DNA from: Pseudomonadota bacterium
GTDB lineage: Bacteria > Pseudomonadota > Gammaproteobacteria > Burkholderiales > Burkholderiaceae_B
DNA length: 58,021 nucleotides
Reading direction: 5' to 3'
Assembly (NCBI GenBank): GCA_023425645.1
Contig: JAFACG010000055.1
Span: 1 to 58,021, forward strand
Positions 1 to 9,102 of this stretch are shown here, in pieces. The translations under genes were made by a program, and so were the position numbers. The notes under the pieces are model-generated. The model did no database searches. It saw nothing but the letters and a program-made list of their open reading frames with translations, and was not told the DNA's origin. How positions within the stretch are numbered: position 1 is the stretch's first letter; each line of letters starts with the position of its first letter.

Positions 1-42
1 GTGGCCACGCGCCAAGAGGCGATGGCGCTGCTGGGCCTGTAA
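1..42 (+). CDS. 3' end of an unidentified gene (partial)
   Basis: The window opens inside an open frame that reads to a TAA stop at 40-42. Only about 13 residues are visible (ending EAMALLGL), so no family can be named. A strong Rho-independent terminator follows about 60 bp later on the same strand, which fits a real gene end. The reading frame itself is inferred from that context. Confidence 0.5.
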   Translation: MATRQEAMALLGL

Positions 43-103
43 GGGCGGCGGCCGCGTGAAGGTTTCGACGGCCTGCCGCTTGGGGGCGGGCCGTCGGACA
101 CGT

Positions 104-139
104 ACCCCCGGGGGCTGGACGGCTTCCGGGGGTTTTTTT
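104..139 (+). terminator. Rho-independent terminator of the partial upstream gene
   Basis: An 8-bp GC-rich stem (ACCCCCGG at 104-111, CCGGGGGT at 126-133) with a 14-nt loop runs into seven T residues (133-139). It closes the rightward transcript of the gene cut by the window start. Confidence 0.8.
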
Positions 140-410
140 AGGTTTATTGATGGCTTGTGAGGGCGTTTGCTTTGCCCTTTTGGTCGAAGCGGGGAAACCG
201 TGGCTTCCTTGAGGGGCGCCTTTTCAAGTTTCTGGCAAACAGGGTGCGGGTTGCGCCGAGTGCTCGATACAGGGTATGACGAGCCGTCCAGGATCCATGG
301 CAGGCAGGGCAAACCGTATCAGGCGATCGCTACAGTAGCCCTTGAACGGCGTCCTCACAAAGACCAGCTCTGCTATCGATCAATCGATTCCTTCCCTGGG
401 GGCAATGCTG

Positions 411-436
411 AAAAAAAGCGCCTCCTGGAGGCGCTT
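411..436 (-). terminator. Rho-independent terminator of the Rieske oxygenase operon
   Basis: Read on the minus strand, a 9-bp stem (AAGCGCCTC at 416-424 pairing with GAGGCGCTT at 428-436, 3-nt loop) is followed by a seven-T run (the complement of 411-417). It lies about 130 bp past the stop of the beta-subunit gene and is the evident end of that leftward operon. Confidence 0.85.
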
Positions 437-569
437 GGGAAGGGGATGGCCGGGCGACGCTCATCGCCAAGAACGATTGTTGTGCCTTGTTGCCTCAGAC
501 CTGTTCAGGACTGGATCGGCCTGTTTTCCAACAGGCCCGCCGGATATGCCGACAGGCCTGCGCACGGCT

Positions 570-1088
570 TCAGACCGGGAAGACCAGGTCGTTGGCCAGG
601 ATGGAGGTGTCGAAGATCACCTGGCGTTCCTTGATCATCAAGCGGCCGTCCACGCGGGTGAAGGTGTCGAAGTAGTTGCCTACCAGGTGCACGGTGGAGG
701 GGCCTTCGACCAGGGTCTGCATCAGCATGAAGTTCGCCTCGGCCTCGATGTCGCCGTTGGCCGCTTCACTGATGACGCGCACGTCCGTCACCAGGTGCAG
801 CATGTAGCGCGGCGCGTACATCTGGGTGCGGGCGATGGCCACGGCGCGGTCATGCATCATGTCGCGGCCTTCGGCATAGACCAGGCCCACGGGCAGGTTC
901 AGGTCGCTGTTCTCGCGCGAGGTCACCCGGTACAGGGCATCCTCCACGAAGAACATCGGCCAGTCTTCGATGTTGCCGCGGTCCAGGGTGGCGCAGTACT
1001 CGGCGTTGAACAGCTCGATTTCCGCTTTCAGGGCCAGGGCGCGCTGCGTGGCGACCTGGGCGGGTTTGAAGGAAAAATCCATTTTCAT
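570..1088 (-). CDS. Ring-hydroxylating oxygenase, small (beta) subunit
   Basis: 172 residues, the usual length for the NTF2/SnoaL-like beta subunits of aromatic-ring hydroxylating dioxygenases. These subunits pack with the catalytic alpha subunit, usually as alpha3beta3, and help shape the substrate pocket. Family-like stretches include an N-terminal FNAEYCATLDRGNIEDW and a C-terminal VDGRLMIKERQVIFDT. The gene lies 12 bp after the alpha-subunit stop and is last in a leftward four-gene operon (ferredoxin, reductase, alpha, beta). Two in-frame ATGs (1088 and 1082) are possible starts; the first is given. The substrate is probably a salicylate- or anthranilate-like acid, judged from the alpha subunit. 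Confidence 0.88.
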   Translation of the reverse strand: MKMDFSFKPAQVATQRALALKAEIELFNAEYCATLDRGNIEDWPMFFVEDALYRVTSRENSDLNLPVGLVYAEGRDMMHDRAVAIARTQMYAPRYMLHLVTDVRVISEAANGDIEAEANFMLMQTLVEGPSTVHLVGNYFDTFTRVDGRLMIKERQVIFDTSILANDLVFPV

Positions 1089-1100
1089 AATCAGCTCGTC

Positions 1101-2390
1101 TTACAGGTCCATGACTTGGCGGTAGTACTGGTACATGGAGCGGATGGCCGCTTCGGAGATCAGGGTGTTGGACGTGCCGACCTTGTTCTCCTCCAGCTTG
1201 ATGATGTTCACGTCGGTGCTGGAGCGGCGCACGCCTTCCTGCACGAACTTCATGGCTTCGTTGTCTTCCAGGCCCAGGAAACCGGCCGGCCCCATCAGGT
1301 TGCCCTGGCGCAGCCGGTGACGGGTCATCTCCTCGGTGTCGTCCTCGTAGCCGAACATGGTCCATTGCATGATCAGGCTGTTGGGGCCGTTGGGAACGAT
1401 CTGGCGCACGCCCAGCGTGTTCATCTCGCGCTGCACGATCAGGTTGGGCCAGATGGTCTGCATGGTGACCGACCAGGGCGAATCGAATTCCTTGATGTAG
1501 TCCAGGAAGCGCTCGTCGCGCAGGCGCAGGTCGTCCACGAAGGAGCGCATTTCCTTCTTGTTGTCCTCGCTGACCTCGGCGTACTTGTCCTCGGACTTGG
1601 CCGAGGCCATGTAGCCGTGGCGGCCGTGCACGGGGTCCACGTACATCTGCGACTTGTTGCCCGCCACCAGCAGGCCGAACACCACCAGGAAGGAGTGCAG
1701 CAGCGTGGCGTGGTAGGGGTCCTTCAGGTTCTCGTGGTACATCTTCCAGTTGCAGGGCAGCTCGTTGCGGTAGTAGCCCAGGATCTTGAGCTTCTTGCCC
1801 GTGAAGACGGCCTCGAAGTCCTTCAGGATCTCGGGGGTCAGGTACTCCTGGATAGGCTCGACCTTGTCGCTGTACGAGGCGAAGATGACGCCGTTGTGCG
1901 TGGTGACGTGCAGCTTCTTCAGGCCGTGGTCGGCATTCTTGAAGCTGCGCGGCATGCCGCCTTCCTTGTTGACGCCGCGCTTGAAGGGAATGCCCTGCAG
2001 GTCGCCCTTCAGGCTGTAGGACCACTGGTGGTAGGGGCAGACGAATTCATTCGTGTTGCCCTGGTTGTGGCGGCAGAATTCGGCGCCGCGGTGGGCGCAG
2101 CGATTCTCGAACACGTTGATGCTGCCGTCCTCGGCGCGCGCCACCACCACGGGCGTGGAGCCTACATAGGAGCGCTTGTAGTCGCCCGAATCAGGAATCT
2201 CGGCCTCCAGGGCGACGAAGTTCCAGGTGTCGCCATGGAAGATGCGTTCCATCTCGCGGTTGTAGACGTCGTTGCTGGTGTAGACCCAGTCCGGAATCGC
2301 GTTGAGCGCGTCTTCGGGCCAGCTGCATTCGTCGACGGGACGGTCCTTGGACCCGACCGTCTGGCCTATCACCGTTTGTGCCTGATACAT
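1101..2390 (-). CDS. Ring-hydroxylating oxygenase, large (alpha) subunit, salicylate 5-hydroxylase/anthranilate dioxygenase-like
   Basis: 429 residues. The N-terminal Rieske [2Fe-2S] domain has C98-x-H100 and C118-x2-H121. The catalytic domain carries the mononuclear iron motif NLKDPYHATLLH, with D224, H227 and H232. The stretch CNWKMYHENLKDPYH and the overall length resemble NagG/AndAc-type alpha subunits that act on salicylate or anthranilate, so an ortho-substituted benzoate or a heteroaromatic analogue is a reasonable substrate guess. The start at 2390 is preferred over the longer upstream frame because a GAGGAG ribosome binding site sits just before it. Electrons would come from the Rieske ferredoxin and FAD reductase encoded upstream. 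Confidence 0.9.
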   Translation of the reverse strand: MYQAQTVIGQTVGSKDRPVDECSWPEDALNAIPDWVYTSNDVYNREMERIFHGDTWNFVALEAEIPDSGDYKRSYVGSTPVVVARAEDGSINVFENRCAHRGAEFCRHNQGNTNEFVCPYHQWSYSLKGDLQGIPFKRGVNKEGGMPRSFKNADHGLKKLHVTTHNGVIFASYSDKVEPIQEYLTPEILKDFEAVFTGKKLKILGYYRNELPCNWKMYHENLKDPYHATLLHSFLVVFGLLVAGNKSQMYVDPVHGRHGYMASAKSEDKYAEVSEDNKKEMRSFVDDLRLRDERFLDYIKEFDSPWSVTMQTIWPNLIVQREMNTLGVRQIVPNGPNSLIMQWTMFGYEDDTEEMTRHRLRQGNLMGPAGFLGLEDNEAMKFVQEGVRRSSTDVNIIKLEENKVGTSNTLISEAAIRSMYQYYRQVMDL

Positions 2391-2488
2391 AGGAATCTCC
2401 TCTGATAACTCTTTGATGAAGCGTGTTGAATGCCGTGCGGCGCGGGGCCGCCGGCGTGATCGGTGCGCAAATGCCGGGGGCCGGAGCA

Positions 2489-3766
2489 TCAAGCGTGGGC
2501 GGCGCGCGCGGCCTCCTTGACGTACTGGCGCAGGTTCGTCGCCGGGTCCAGCAGGGCGGCCGGATCCACGGGCAGGTTCTGCTCCATGAGCGTGCGCAGG
2601 GCGCGCAGGTCCGCGCCCGCGTTGACGGCGATGGCATGGCGCAGGCGCCGGCCCTCGAAGGCCAGCAGCATGAACTTGACGGCCTCGCCCGCGCTGTCCA
2701 TGACGCCGCGCACCTGGTAGTCCAGGTCGGGCGAGCCCTGGCCCAGCATCTGGATGTTGCAGCCCAGCACGTCGGTCCAGAACCAGCTGACCGGATGATC
2801 GGGCGCGTCCTGCCCGGCGATGGCGTGCGCCACCTGGCGCGCCTGTTCGTTGGCGTTCTGCCAGGATTCGATGCGGCTGCGCGCGGCGGTGTCGGGACAG
2901 ATCTGGGTGGCGCAGTCGCCGGCGGCGTAGATCCCGGCCACGCTGGTGCGGCCCTGGCGATCCACGATGATGCCGGCGGTCAGCTCGTCCACGGCGATGC
3001 CGCTGGCGCGCGCCAGCGTCGAATTGGCTTGCAGGCCCGCAGCCACGATGGCCAGGTCGCCGTTCAGGATCTGGCCATCGTCCAGCTCCAGCTGCACGGG
3101 ATGCTCGTCATCCGGCATGAAGCGGGCCTGGCGCACGCCATGGCCCAGGCGTACCGTAATGCCATGCGCCTGGAAGCGCTCCAGCAGCCATTGCGACAGC
3201 GGCGCGGGTGCATTGCGCGACAACAGGCGGGTGTTGGCCTCGATGACGGTGACCTGCGCGCCGGTTTCGCTGGCCGTGGAAGCCAGCTCCAGCCCCATGA
3301 AACCGCCGCCCACCACCAGGGCGCGCAGGCCGGGACGCAGCCGGGCCTGCAGGGCCAGCGCGTCGTCCAGGGTGCGCAGGTACAGGGCGTCGGCCTGCGC
3401 GGCGGGCAGCAGCGCCAGTTCGCGCGCCGCGCCGCCCGTGGCCAGCACGGCATGCTCGAAGCTCCAGACCTGGCCATTGCTGAGCGTGGCCTGGCGGGCG
3501 GCGCAGTCCAGCGCCTGCACGGCGGTGCCCAGCAGCAGCGTGATGTCCTGTTCCTGGTAGAACTCGGCTTTCTGCAGGAACACGCTGTCGGCGGCGGCGC
3601 TGGCCTTGAGCACGTCCTTGGACAGGGGCGGGCGCTCGTAGGGCAGGTGCGCCTCTTCACCCACCAGGGTGATGCTGCCGGCGTAGCCCAGGCTGCGCAG
3701 TTCGCGCGCCAGCACCGAGGCGGCCTGGCCGGCGCCGATGATCAGTACGGAAGTGTGGTGTGCCAT
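2489..3766 (-). CDS. FAD-dependent ferredoxin reductase of the oxygenase system
   Basis: 425 residues. An N-terminal FAD dinucleotide-binding motif (VLIIGAGQAAS) is followed by the flavin-contact segment LPYERPPLSKD, then a second Rossmann motif for NAD(P)H (ALVVGGGFMGLELA) and the late FAD motif GIYAAGDCA. This is the plan of AndAa/BphA4-type reductases, which pass electrons from NADH to a Rieske ferredoxin. It lies between the ferredoxin gene and the alpha subunit, with 98 bp to the alpha start, and is presumably co-transcribed. The partner ferredoxin is most likely the product of the gene directly upstream. Confidence 0.9.
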   Translation of the reverse strand: MAHHTSVLIIGAGQAASVLARELRSLGYAGSITLVGEEAHLPYERPPLSKDVLKASAAADSVFLQKAEFYQEQDITLLLGTAVQALDCAARQATLSNGQVWSFEHAVLATGGAARELALLPAAQADALYLRTLDDALALQARLRPGLRALVVGGGFMGLELASTASETGAQVTVIEANTRLLSRNAPAPLSQWLLERFQAHGITVRLGHGVRQARFMPDDEHPVQLELDDGQILNGDLAIVAAGLQANSTLARASGIAVDELTAGIIVDRQGRTSVAGIYAAGDCATQICPDTAARSRIESWQNANEQARQVAHAIAGQDAPDHPVSWFWTDVLGCNIQMLGQGSPDLDYQVRGVMDSAGEAVKFMLLAFEGRRLRHAIAVNAGADLRALRTLMEQNLPVDPAALLDPATNLRQYVKEAARAAHA

Positions 3767-3797
3767 GATGTCGCGGGTCTCGTGGGCAAGAATGGCC

Positions 3798-4112
3798 TCA
3801 GGCCTGGCTCAGGTCGGCCAGGATGTCGCTGCCTTCGATACGCAGCGGATAGACCTTGATGTCCACGGTGGCGGGCGCGTTCATGGCCTTGCCGGTGCGC
3901 AGACAGAACTTGGCCTGGTGCAGGGGGCACTCCACGCAGCCGTCTTCCAGATAGCCGTCCGATAGCAGGGCGTACTGGTGGGTGCAGATGTTGTCGGTCA
4001 GGAAGAACTCGTCGTCCAGTTTGTGCAGGGCCAGCTTCTTGCCCTGCAGGTCGATGGCCAGGGACTCTTCATTGTCGATGGCGTCGGTTTCGGAAATTTT
4101 GATCCAGTTCAC
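3798..4112 (-). CDS. Rieske [2Fe-2S] ferredoxin of the oxygenase system
   Basis: 104 residues, typical of the soluble Rieske ferredoxins of three-component dioxygenases. The cluster ligands are C43-x-H45 and C62-x2-H65. It shuttles electrons from the FAD reductase to the alpha subunit. The start is a GTG at 4112 with a GGAG site a few bases upstream; no ATG in frame would leave the N-terminal strand intact. It is the first gene of the operon, and a promoter/operator candidate lies just upstream. NirD-like or nitrite reductase small subunits share the fold, but the oxygenase context decides the call. Confidence 0.9.
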   Translation of the reverse strand: MNWIKISETDAIDNEESLAIDLQGKKLALHKLDDEFFLTDNICTHQYALLSDGYLEDGCVECPLHQAKFCLRTGKAMNAPATVDIKVYPLRIEGSDILADLSQA

Positions 4113-4142
4113 AGCAGTCTCCGCGTAGTGCTCATAATTACT

Positions 4143-4170
4143 CAGTATACTGTATAAATTGGAAAGTCAA
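4143..4170 (-). promoter_or_regulatory. Candidate promoter with palindromic operator for the Rieske oxygenase operon
   Basis: On the minus strand a TTGACT box (complement of 4165-4170) lies upstream of TATACT (complement of 4144-4149), with a short 15-bp spacing. A perfect 10-bp palindrome, CAGTATACTG (4143-4152), overlaps the -10 box, with a further TGTATA half-site beside it. This is the usual layout of a repressor site. The TATAC core recurs in the nic control region near 55.17 kb. The regulator is not identified. Confidence 0.45.
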
Positions 4171-4365
4171 ATATCGTTTTTCTTAGGGATTTTGCTAGTT
4201 CAAGCTTAAGCTATTGATAGTGCTTTCCTTTAGTCCATCAATGACATGCGTCAGTAGTTTCCCTGCTTGACCTAAATTTAATTAATCAGCACACTTACTA
4301 TTATCGGAGCTGCCGAAGTGAAATTTTGACGCGAAAAAGCAGCTCTGAACGTCGGTCCGGCCGTA

Positions 4366-4627
4366 GGGGGAGCCGGCCTTCAAACAACCCCGTCGTTGCT
4401 GATGTTGCTTGCCCAGGCTAGGCGCAAAGAGCGCGCTGGTAGGCACCAGCAAGCGATGAGCAACGACGCATGGGCAAGCAACATCAGCAACCCTCCGGGC
4501 CCAGGCCCCGGCTAGCCGCTGACGTTGTTGCTCGCCGCTGGTGCATCTCGATGCACGGCGCGTCTCGCGCCTAGTCATCGGCCACCCGGGGCTTGGGCGA
4601 CGGGGATGTTTGAGGGCCGGCTCCCCC
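4366..4627. mobile_element. 262-bp MITE-like palindromic element, no transposase
   Basis: The ends form 30-bp terminal inverted repeats (4366-4395 and 4598-4627) with only two mismatches; each begins with five G on its own strand, and each is flanked by TA (4364-4365 and 4628-4629), as a TA target duplication would leave. Inside the left end begins a perfect 21-bp inverted repeat (4395-4415 with 4471-4491), with a small hairpin in its loop (GCTGGT at 4435-4440, ACCAGC at 4445-4450). A further perfect hairpin lies at 4541-4556. The element codes for nothing credible. TA flanks and a lack of coding sequence suggest a non-autonomous element moved by an IS630/mariner-type transposase; this is inference. 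A dispersed structured intergenic repeat of the genus is the alternative. Confidence 0.6.
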
Positions 4628-4753
4628 TAAGGGGGGAAGGTCTGGAACCCACAGGCAGGCTCATGCCTGATCGGGGCGCCAGACTGGCGGCGAATACCTA
4701 GGCCCCTGCCGAGCAAGGGGTGTGAAGACGTTAAAAATACAAAGAGGTGAGTG

Positions 4754-5851
<1,098 letters not shown>

Positions 5852-5875
5852 GCAGGTCATCGTTAAGGTAGTGAA

Positions 5876-8266
5876 ATGAGTCAGCACAGTCACCCGTCAA
5901 GCCCGGGTGGCCAGGGAGTCGGCGCGCGCATCCTTCGCAAGGAGGATGTGCGCCATCTCAATGGCCGGGGCAACTTCATCGGCAACATGACCATGCCGGG
6001 CCTGCAGGAAGTGGCCTTCCTGCGCAGCCCCATGGCCCATGCCCGCATCCGTCAGATCCAGGTCGGCCAGAGCGTGCGCGAGCAGGTCATCACCCGCGCT
6101 GACATGCCGGACTGCCAGGATATCTACGCGGCCTCCACGCTGCCCAGCTACCAGGCTTCCAGCATGCCTGCGCTGGCCAGCGGCAGCGTGCGCTACGTGG
6201 GCGAGCCGGTGGCGCTGGCCTTTGGCCAGAGCCGCGCGCTGGCCGAGGACGCCCTGGAGGAAATCGAGGCCGTCTACGACGAACTGCCGGTCTACGGCAG
6301 CGTCCAGGCTTCGCTGCAGGCGCAGGGGGACCTGCTGCACGAAGGCTGGCAGGACAATGTGTTCGTCACGCTGCGTTCGGACATCGCCTTCCAGGAGCAC
6401 GCCGCCCGCGCCGACCGCGTGGTGGAGCACTCGGTCAGCCTGTCGCGCCAGTGCATGCTGCCCATGGAAGGCAAGGCCGTGCTGGCCTATTGGGATTTCC
6501 AGGCCGACCAGCTGGTGGTGTATTGCGGCAGCCAGATCCCGCACATGCACCGCACCGGCATCGCCCAGTTCCTGGGCATGGACCAGGCCCAGGTGCGGGT
6601 GATCTCGCCCGACGTGGGCGGGGCGTTCGGCTACAAATGCGTGCTGCACCAGGAAGAATTGTGCGTGGCCTGGCTGGCCAAGACGTTCCGCAAGCCGTTC
6701 CGCTACATGGAGGACCGCCGCGAACATCTGATCGCCGGCGCCAACACCCGCGAGCACCAGTACCGCCTGAAGGCGCACATCACCAATGAAGGCCGGCTGC
6801 TGGCCCTGGATGCGGAAATCGACATCGACGGCGGCGCCTATTCGGTCTGGCCTTTCACGGTCGGCCTGGAAGTGGGGCAGGCGCTGGGCAATCTGCCCGG
6901 TCCCTACGACTTCCGCGGCTACCGCTGCCGCACCCGCGGCGTGGGCACCAACAAGCCCGGCTTCATGCCGTATCGCGGCGTGGCCCGCACCGGCGTATGC
7001 CTGGCCATCGAGCAGATGATGGACCAGATCGCCCTGGCCGTGGGCAAGACGGCCTGGGAGGTCCGCCTGCTGAATCTGGTGCAGGGCGAGCAGATGCCCT
7101 ACGTCAATGTGGCCAACAAACACTACGATTCCGGCAACTATCCGGAAAGCCTGCGCCGCGCGCTGGCGGCCGTGGACGTGGACGCCGTGCTGGCGCGCCA
7201 GGCCCGGGGCGAGCCGGACGGGCGCCTGATCGGCCTGGGCGTGGCCACGTATACGGAGCAGTCGGCGCACGGCACTTCGGTGTTCGCCAGCTGGGGAACG
7301 GCCGTCATCCCGGGATTCGACCAGGCTTTCGTGCGCATGACGCCCGATGGCGGGCTGGAAGTGCGCGTGGGCGTGCACTCGCACGGCCAGGGCATGGAAA
7401 CGTCCTTTGCGCAGATCGCCAGCGAAATCCTGGGCATAGATGTGGCCAGCATCAAGGTGGTGCACGGCGATACCGGCCGCACGCCTTTCTCCACGGGCAC
7501 CTACGCCTCGCGCTCGCTGGTCATGTCGGGCGGCGCGGTCTCGCGCGCCTGCAAGGAACTGCTGCCGCGCCTGCGCAAGATCGCGGCGCACATGCTGCAG
7601 GCCCAGGAGGCCGACCTGGTTCATGAAGGCGCCGCGTTCAGCGCGGGCGGACGCACCGTGACCCTGGCCCAGGTAGCCGACGCCTGGTACATCAATCCGC
7701 AGCATCTGCCTGCCGATGTGGACCCGCAAGGCCTGGAGCTGTCCGTGGGCTACAAGCCCAAGGTCGATACCGGCAGCTTCACCTATGCCAGCAATGCCGT
7801 GGTGGTGGCGGTGGATCCGCGCACCGGCGGCGTGGAAGTGCTCAAGTACGTGGTGGTCGAGGATTGCGGCGTCATGATCAATCCCATGATCGTCGAAGGC
7901 CAGACCATAGGCGGCATCGCCCAGGGCATAGGCACCGCCCTGTACGAGGAGATGCCCTACGACGAATACGGCCAGCCGCTGGCCTCCACGCTGGCGGACT
8001 ACGTCATGCCGGGCGCCTGCGAAGTGCCCAATATCCATATCGAGCATATGGAAAGCCCCTCGCCCAATACGGAATTCGGCGCCAAGGGCATGGGCGAGGG
8101 CGGCGCCATCGCTCCGCCGGCGGCCATCATGTCCGCCATCAACAACGCGTTGAGGTCGACCGGCGCGCAAGTGTCCCACACGCCCGTCACCCCGCATCGC
8201 CTGCTCAGCGCCATTCGCGCGGCAGCACAGCAACATGCCACGCCCGTGTCGGAGGTCCAGGCATGA
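5876..8266 (+). CDS. Molybdenum hydroxylase, large (molybdopterin-binding) subunit, CoxL/XDH family
   Basis: 796 residues, the standard length of CoxL-type subunits. The N-terminal hammerhead domain begins GVGARILRKEDVRHLNGRG. Molybdopterin-contacting motifs follow: GGAFGYK (residues 248-254), PYRGVART (365-372) and, near the end, GMGEGGAI with the catalytic glutamate E741. The CO-dehydrogenase signature AYxCSFR is missing and PYRGVAR stands in its place, so this is not a form I CO dehydrogenase; hydroxylation of an aromatic or N-heteroaromatic ring or an aldehyde is more likely. Its stop overlaps the start of the FAD subunit (ATGA). It works in the cytoplasm with the next two gene products. 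Confidence 0.9.
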   Translation: MSQHSHPSSPGGQGVGARILRKEDVRHLNGRGNFIGNMTMPGLQEVAFLRSPMAHARIRQIQVGQSVREQVITRADMPDCQDIYAASTLPSYQASSMPALASGSVRYVGEPVALAFGQSRALAEDALEEIEAVYDELPVYGSVQASLQAQGDLLHEGWQDNVFVTLRSDIAFQEHAARADRVVEHSVSLSRQCMLPMEGKAVLAYWDFQADQLVVYCGSQIPHMHRTGIAQFLGMDQAQVRVISPDVGGAFGYKCVLHQEELCVAWLAKTFRKPFRYMEDRREHLIAGANTREHQYRLKAHITNEGRLLALDAEIDIDGGAYSVWPFTVGLEVGQALGNLPGPYDFRGYRCRTRGVGTNKPGFMPYRGVARTGVCLAIEQMMDQIALAVGKTAWEVRLLNLVQGEQMPYVNVANKHYDSGNYPESLRRALAAVDVDAVLARQARGEPDGRLIGLGVATYTEQSAHGTSVFASWGTAVIPGFDQAFVRMTPDGGLEVRVGVHSHGQGMETSFAQIASEILGIDVASIKVVHGDTGRTPFSTGTYASRSLVMSGGAVSRACKELLPRLRKIAAHMLQAQEADLVHEGAAFSAGGRTVTLAQVADAWYINPQHLPADVDPQGLELSVGYKPKVDTGSFTYASNAVVVAVDPRTGGVEVLKYVVVEDCGVMINPMIVEGQTIGGIAQGIGTALYEEMPYDEYGQPLASTLADYVMPGACEVPNIHIEHMESPSPNTEFGAKGMGEGGAIAPPAAIMSAINNALRSTGAQVSHTPVTPHRLLSAIRAAAQQHATPVSEVQA

Positions 8267-9099
8267 AGGCCGCCAAGTTTGAATACGAAAAGGCCTCGAG
8301 CCTGAAACAGGTCCAGGATGCATTGAGGGGCGATTGCGCCGGCGTGCGCCTGATGGGCGGCAGCCAATCCCTGGGGCCGATGCTGAATCTGCGCCTGGTG
8401 CGTCCGGGACGCGTGCTGGACCTGTCCGCCGTGCCTGAGCTGCGCCAGGTGAGCGCCGCCGAAGGCCGGGTGCGCATCGGCGCGGCCGTGACCCACGCCC
8501 AGATCGAGGACGGCGTGTACGAGCCGCTGCGCGGCCACATGATGCAGAAGGTGGCCGGCCGCATCGCCTATCGGGGCGTGCGCAACCGCGGCACGCTGGG
8601 CGGCAGCCTGGCCCACGCCGACCCGGCCGCCGACTGGGTGCTGACCTGCGCCGCCCTGGGCGCGCGCGTGAACGTGCGCGGCGCTCAAGGCCTGCGGCCG
8701 GTGCCCATGGGCGAATTCATGCTGGCCGCCTACACCACGGTGCTGGAGGCCGGCGAATTCATCGAGTCGGTGGATGTGCCGGCGGTGTCGGCCACGGCTC
8801 GCTGGGGATATTACAAATTCACCCGCAAGGTGGGCGAGTTCGCCGACGCCAGTTGCGCCTGTTACTTCGACCCGGCCACGCGCACGGCGCGCGTGGTGAT
8901 CGGCGCCATGGAGGGCGCGCCCCGTTCCTTGCCCGAACTGGCGGTGAAGGTGGCGGCGCAAGGCGCCGCGGCGCTGGAGGGCGAGGCGATCGCTTCGGCC
9001 TTGAAACCGTATCTGGAGCAGAGTGACGAGGCCCATCAGGTGCTGTTCCGCACGGTGGTGGAACGCAGCCTGCAGCAGGCGCTGGGCGTGAAAGGTTGA
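8263..9099 (+). CDS. Molybdenum hydroxylase, FAD-binding (medium) subunit, CoxM family
   Basis: 278 residues. The FAD-binding half shows the family motif RLMGGSQSLGPMLNLRLVRP (residues about 27-46) and the second FAD motif NRGTLGGSLAHADPAADW. It passes electrons from the iron-sulfur subunit to the final acceptor. The ATG at 8263 lies within the stop of the large-subunit gene (4-bp overlap), so the two are translationally coupled; the longer upstream frame overlaps the large subunit and is not used. The small-subunit gene starts 3 bp after its stop. Confidence 0.9.
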   Translation: MKAAKFEYEKASSLKQVQDALRGDCAGVRLMGGSQSLGPMLNLRLVRPGRVLDLSAVPELRQVSAAEGRVRIGAAVTHAQIEDGVYEPLRGHMMQKVAGRIAYRGVRNRGTLGGSLAHADPAADWVLTCAALGARVNVRGAQGLRPVPMGEFMLAAYTTVLEAGEFIESVDVPAVSATARWGYYKFTRKVGEFADASCACYFDPATRTARVVIGAMEGAPRSLPELAVKVAAQGAAALEGEAIASALKPYLEQSDEAHQVLFRTVVERSLQQALGVKG

Positions 9100-9102
9100 G
9101 AC

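Larger units (their letters stand above)
43..569. other. Intergenic stretch between two convergent units
   Basis: About 530 bp without a supported gene. It holds two facing terminators (104-139 on plus, 411-436 on minus). The open frames crossing it have no family resemblance, and the longest one runs on antisense to the dioxygenase genes, so they are taken as shadows of GC-rich coding. I see nothing else in it. Confidence 0.6.
4113..4753. other. Divergent control region of the two catabolic operons
   Basis: 641 bp separate the leftward oxygenase operon from the rightward TRAP/molybdenum-hydroxylase operon. The left 150 bp are AT-rich and carry the oxygenase promoter candidate. Most of the right half is the palindromic element at 4366-4627. 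The remaining 126 bp lead to the TRAP start. A 98-codon open frame on the minus strand (4282-4578) lies across the element and is not considered a gene. Confidence 0.6.

Noticed and set aside
342..2405. 687-codon plus-strand open frame antisense to the dioxygenase genes
   Set aside because: His/Val/Gly-rich text with no family features; it mirrors the codon bias of the genuine minus-strand alpha and beta genes. Similar long mirrors at 5897-8323, 7999-10296, 15168-17825 and 51656-54547 were rejected for the same reason.
4282..4578. 98-codon minus-strand frame as a hypothetical gene
   Set aside because: It lies across the palindromic element and shows no ribosome site, domain or compositional sign of a protein; the inverted repeats explain the openness better.
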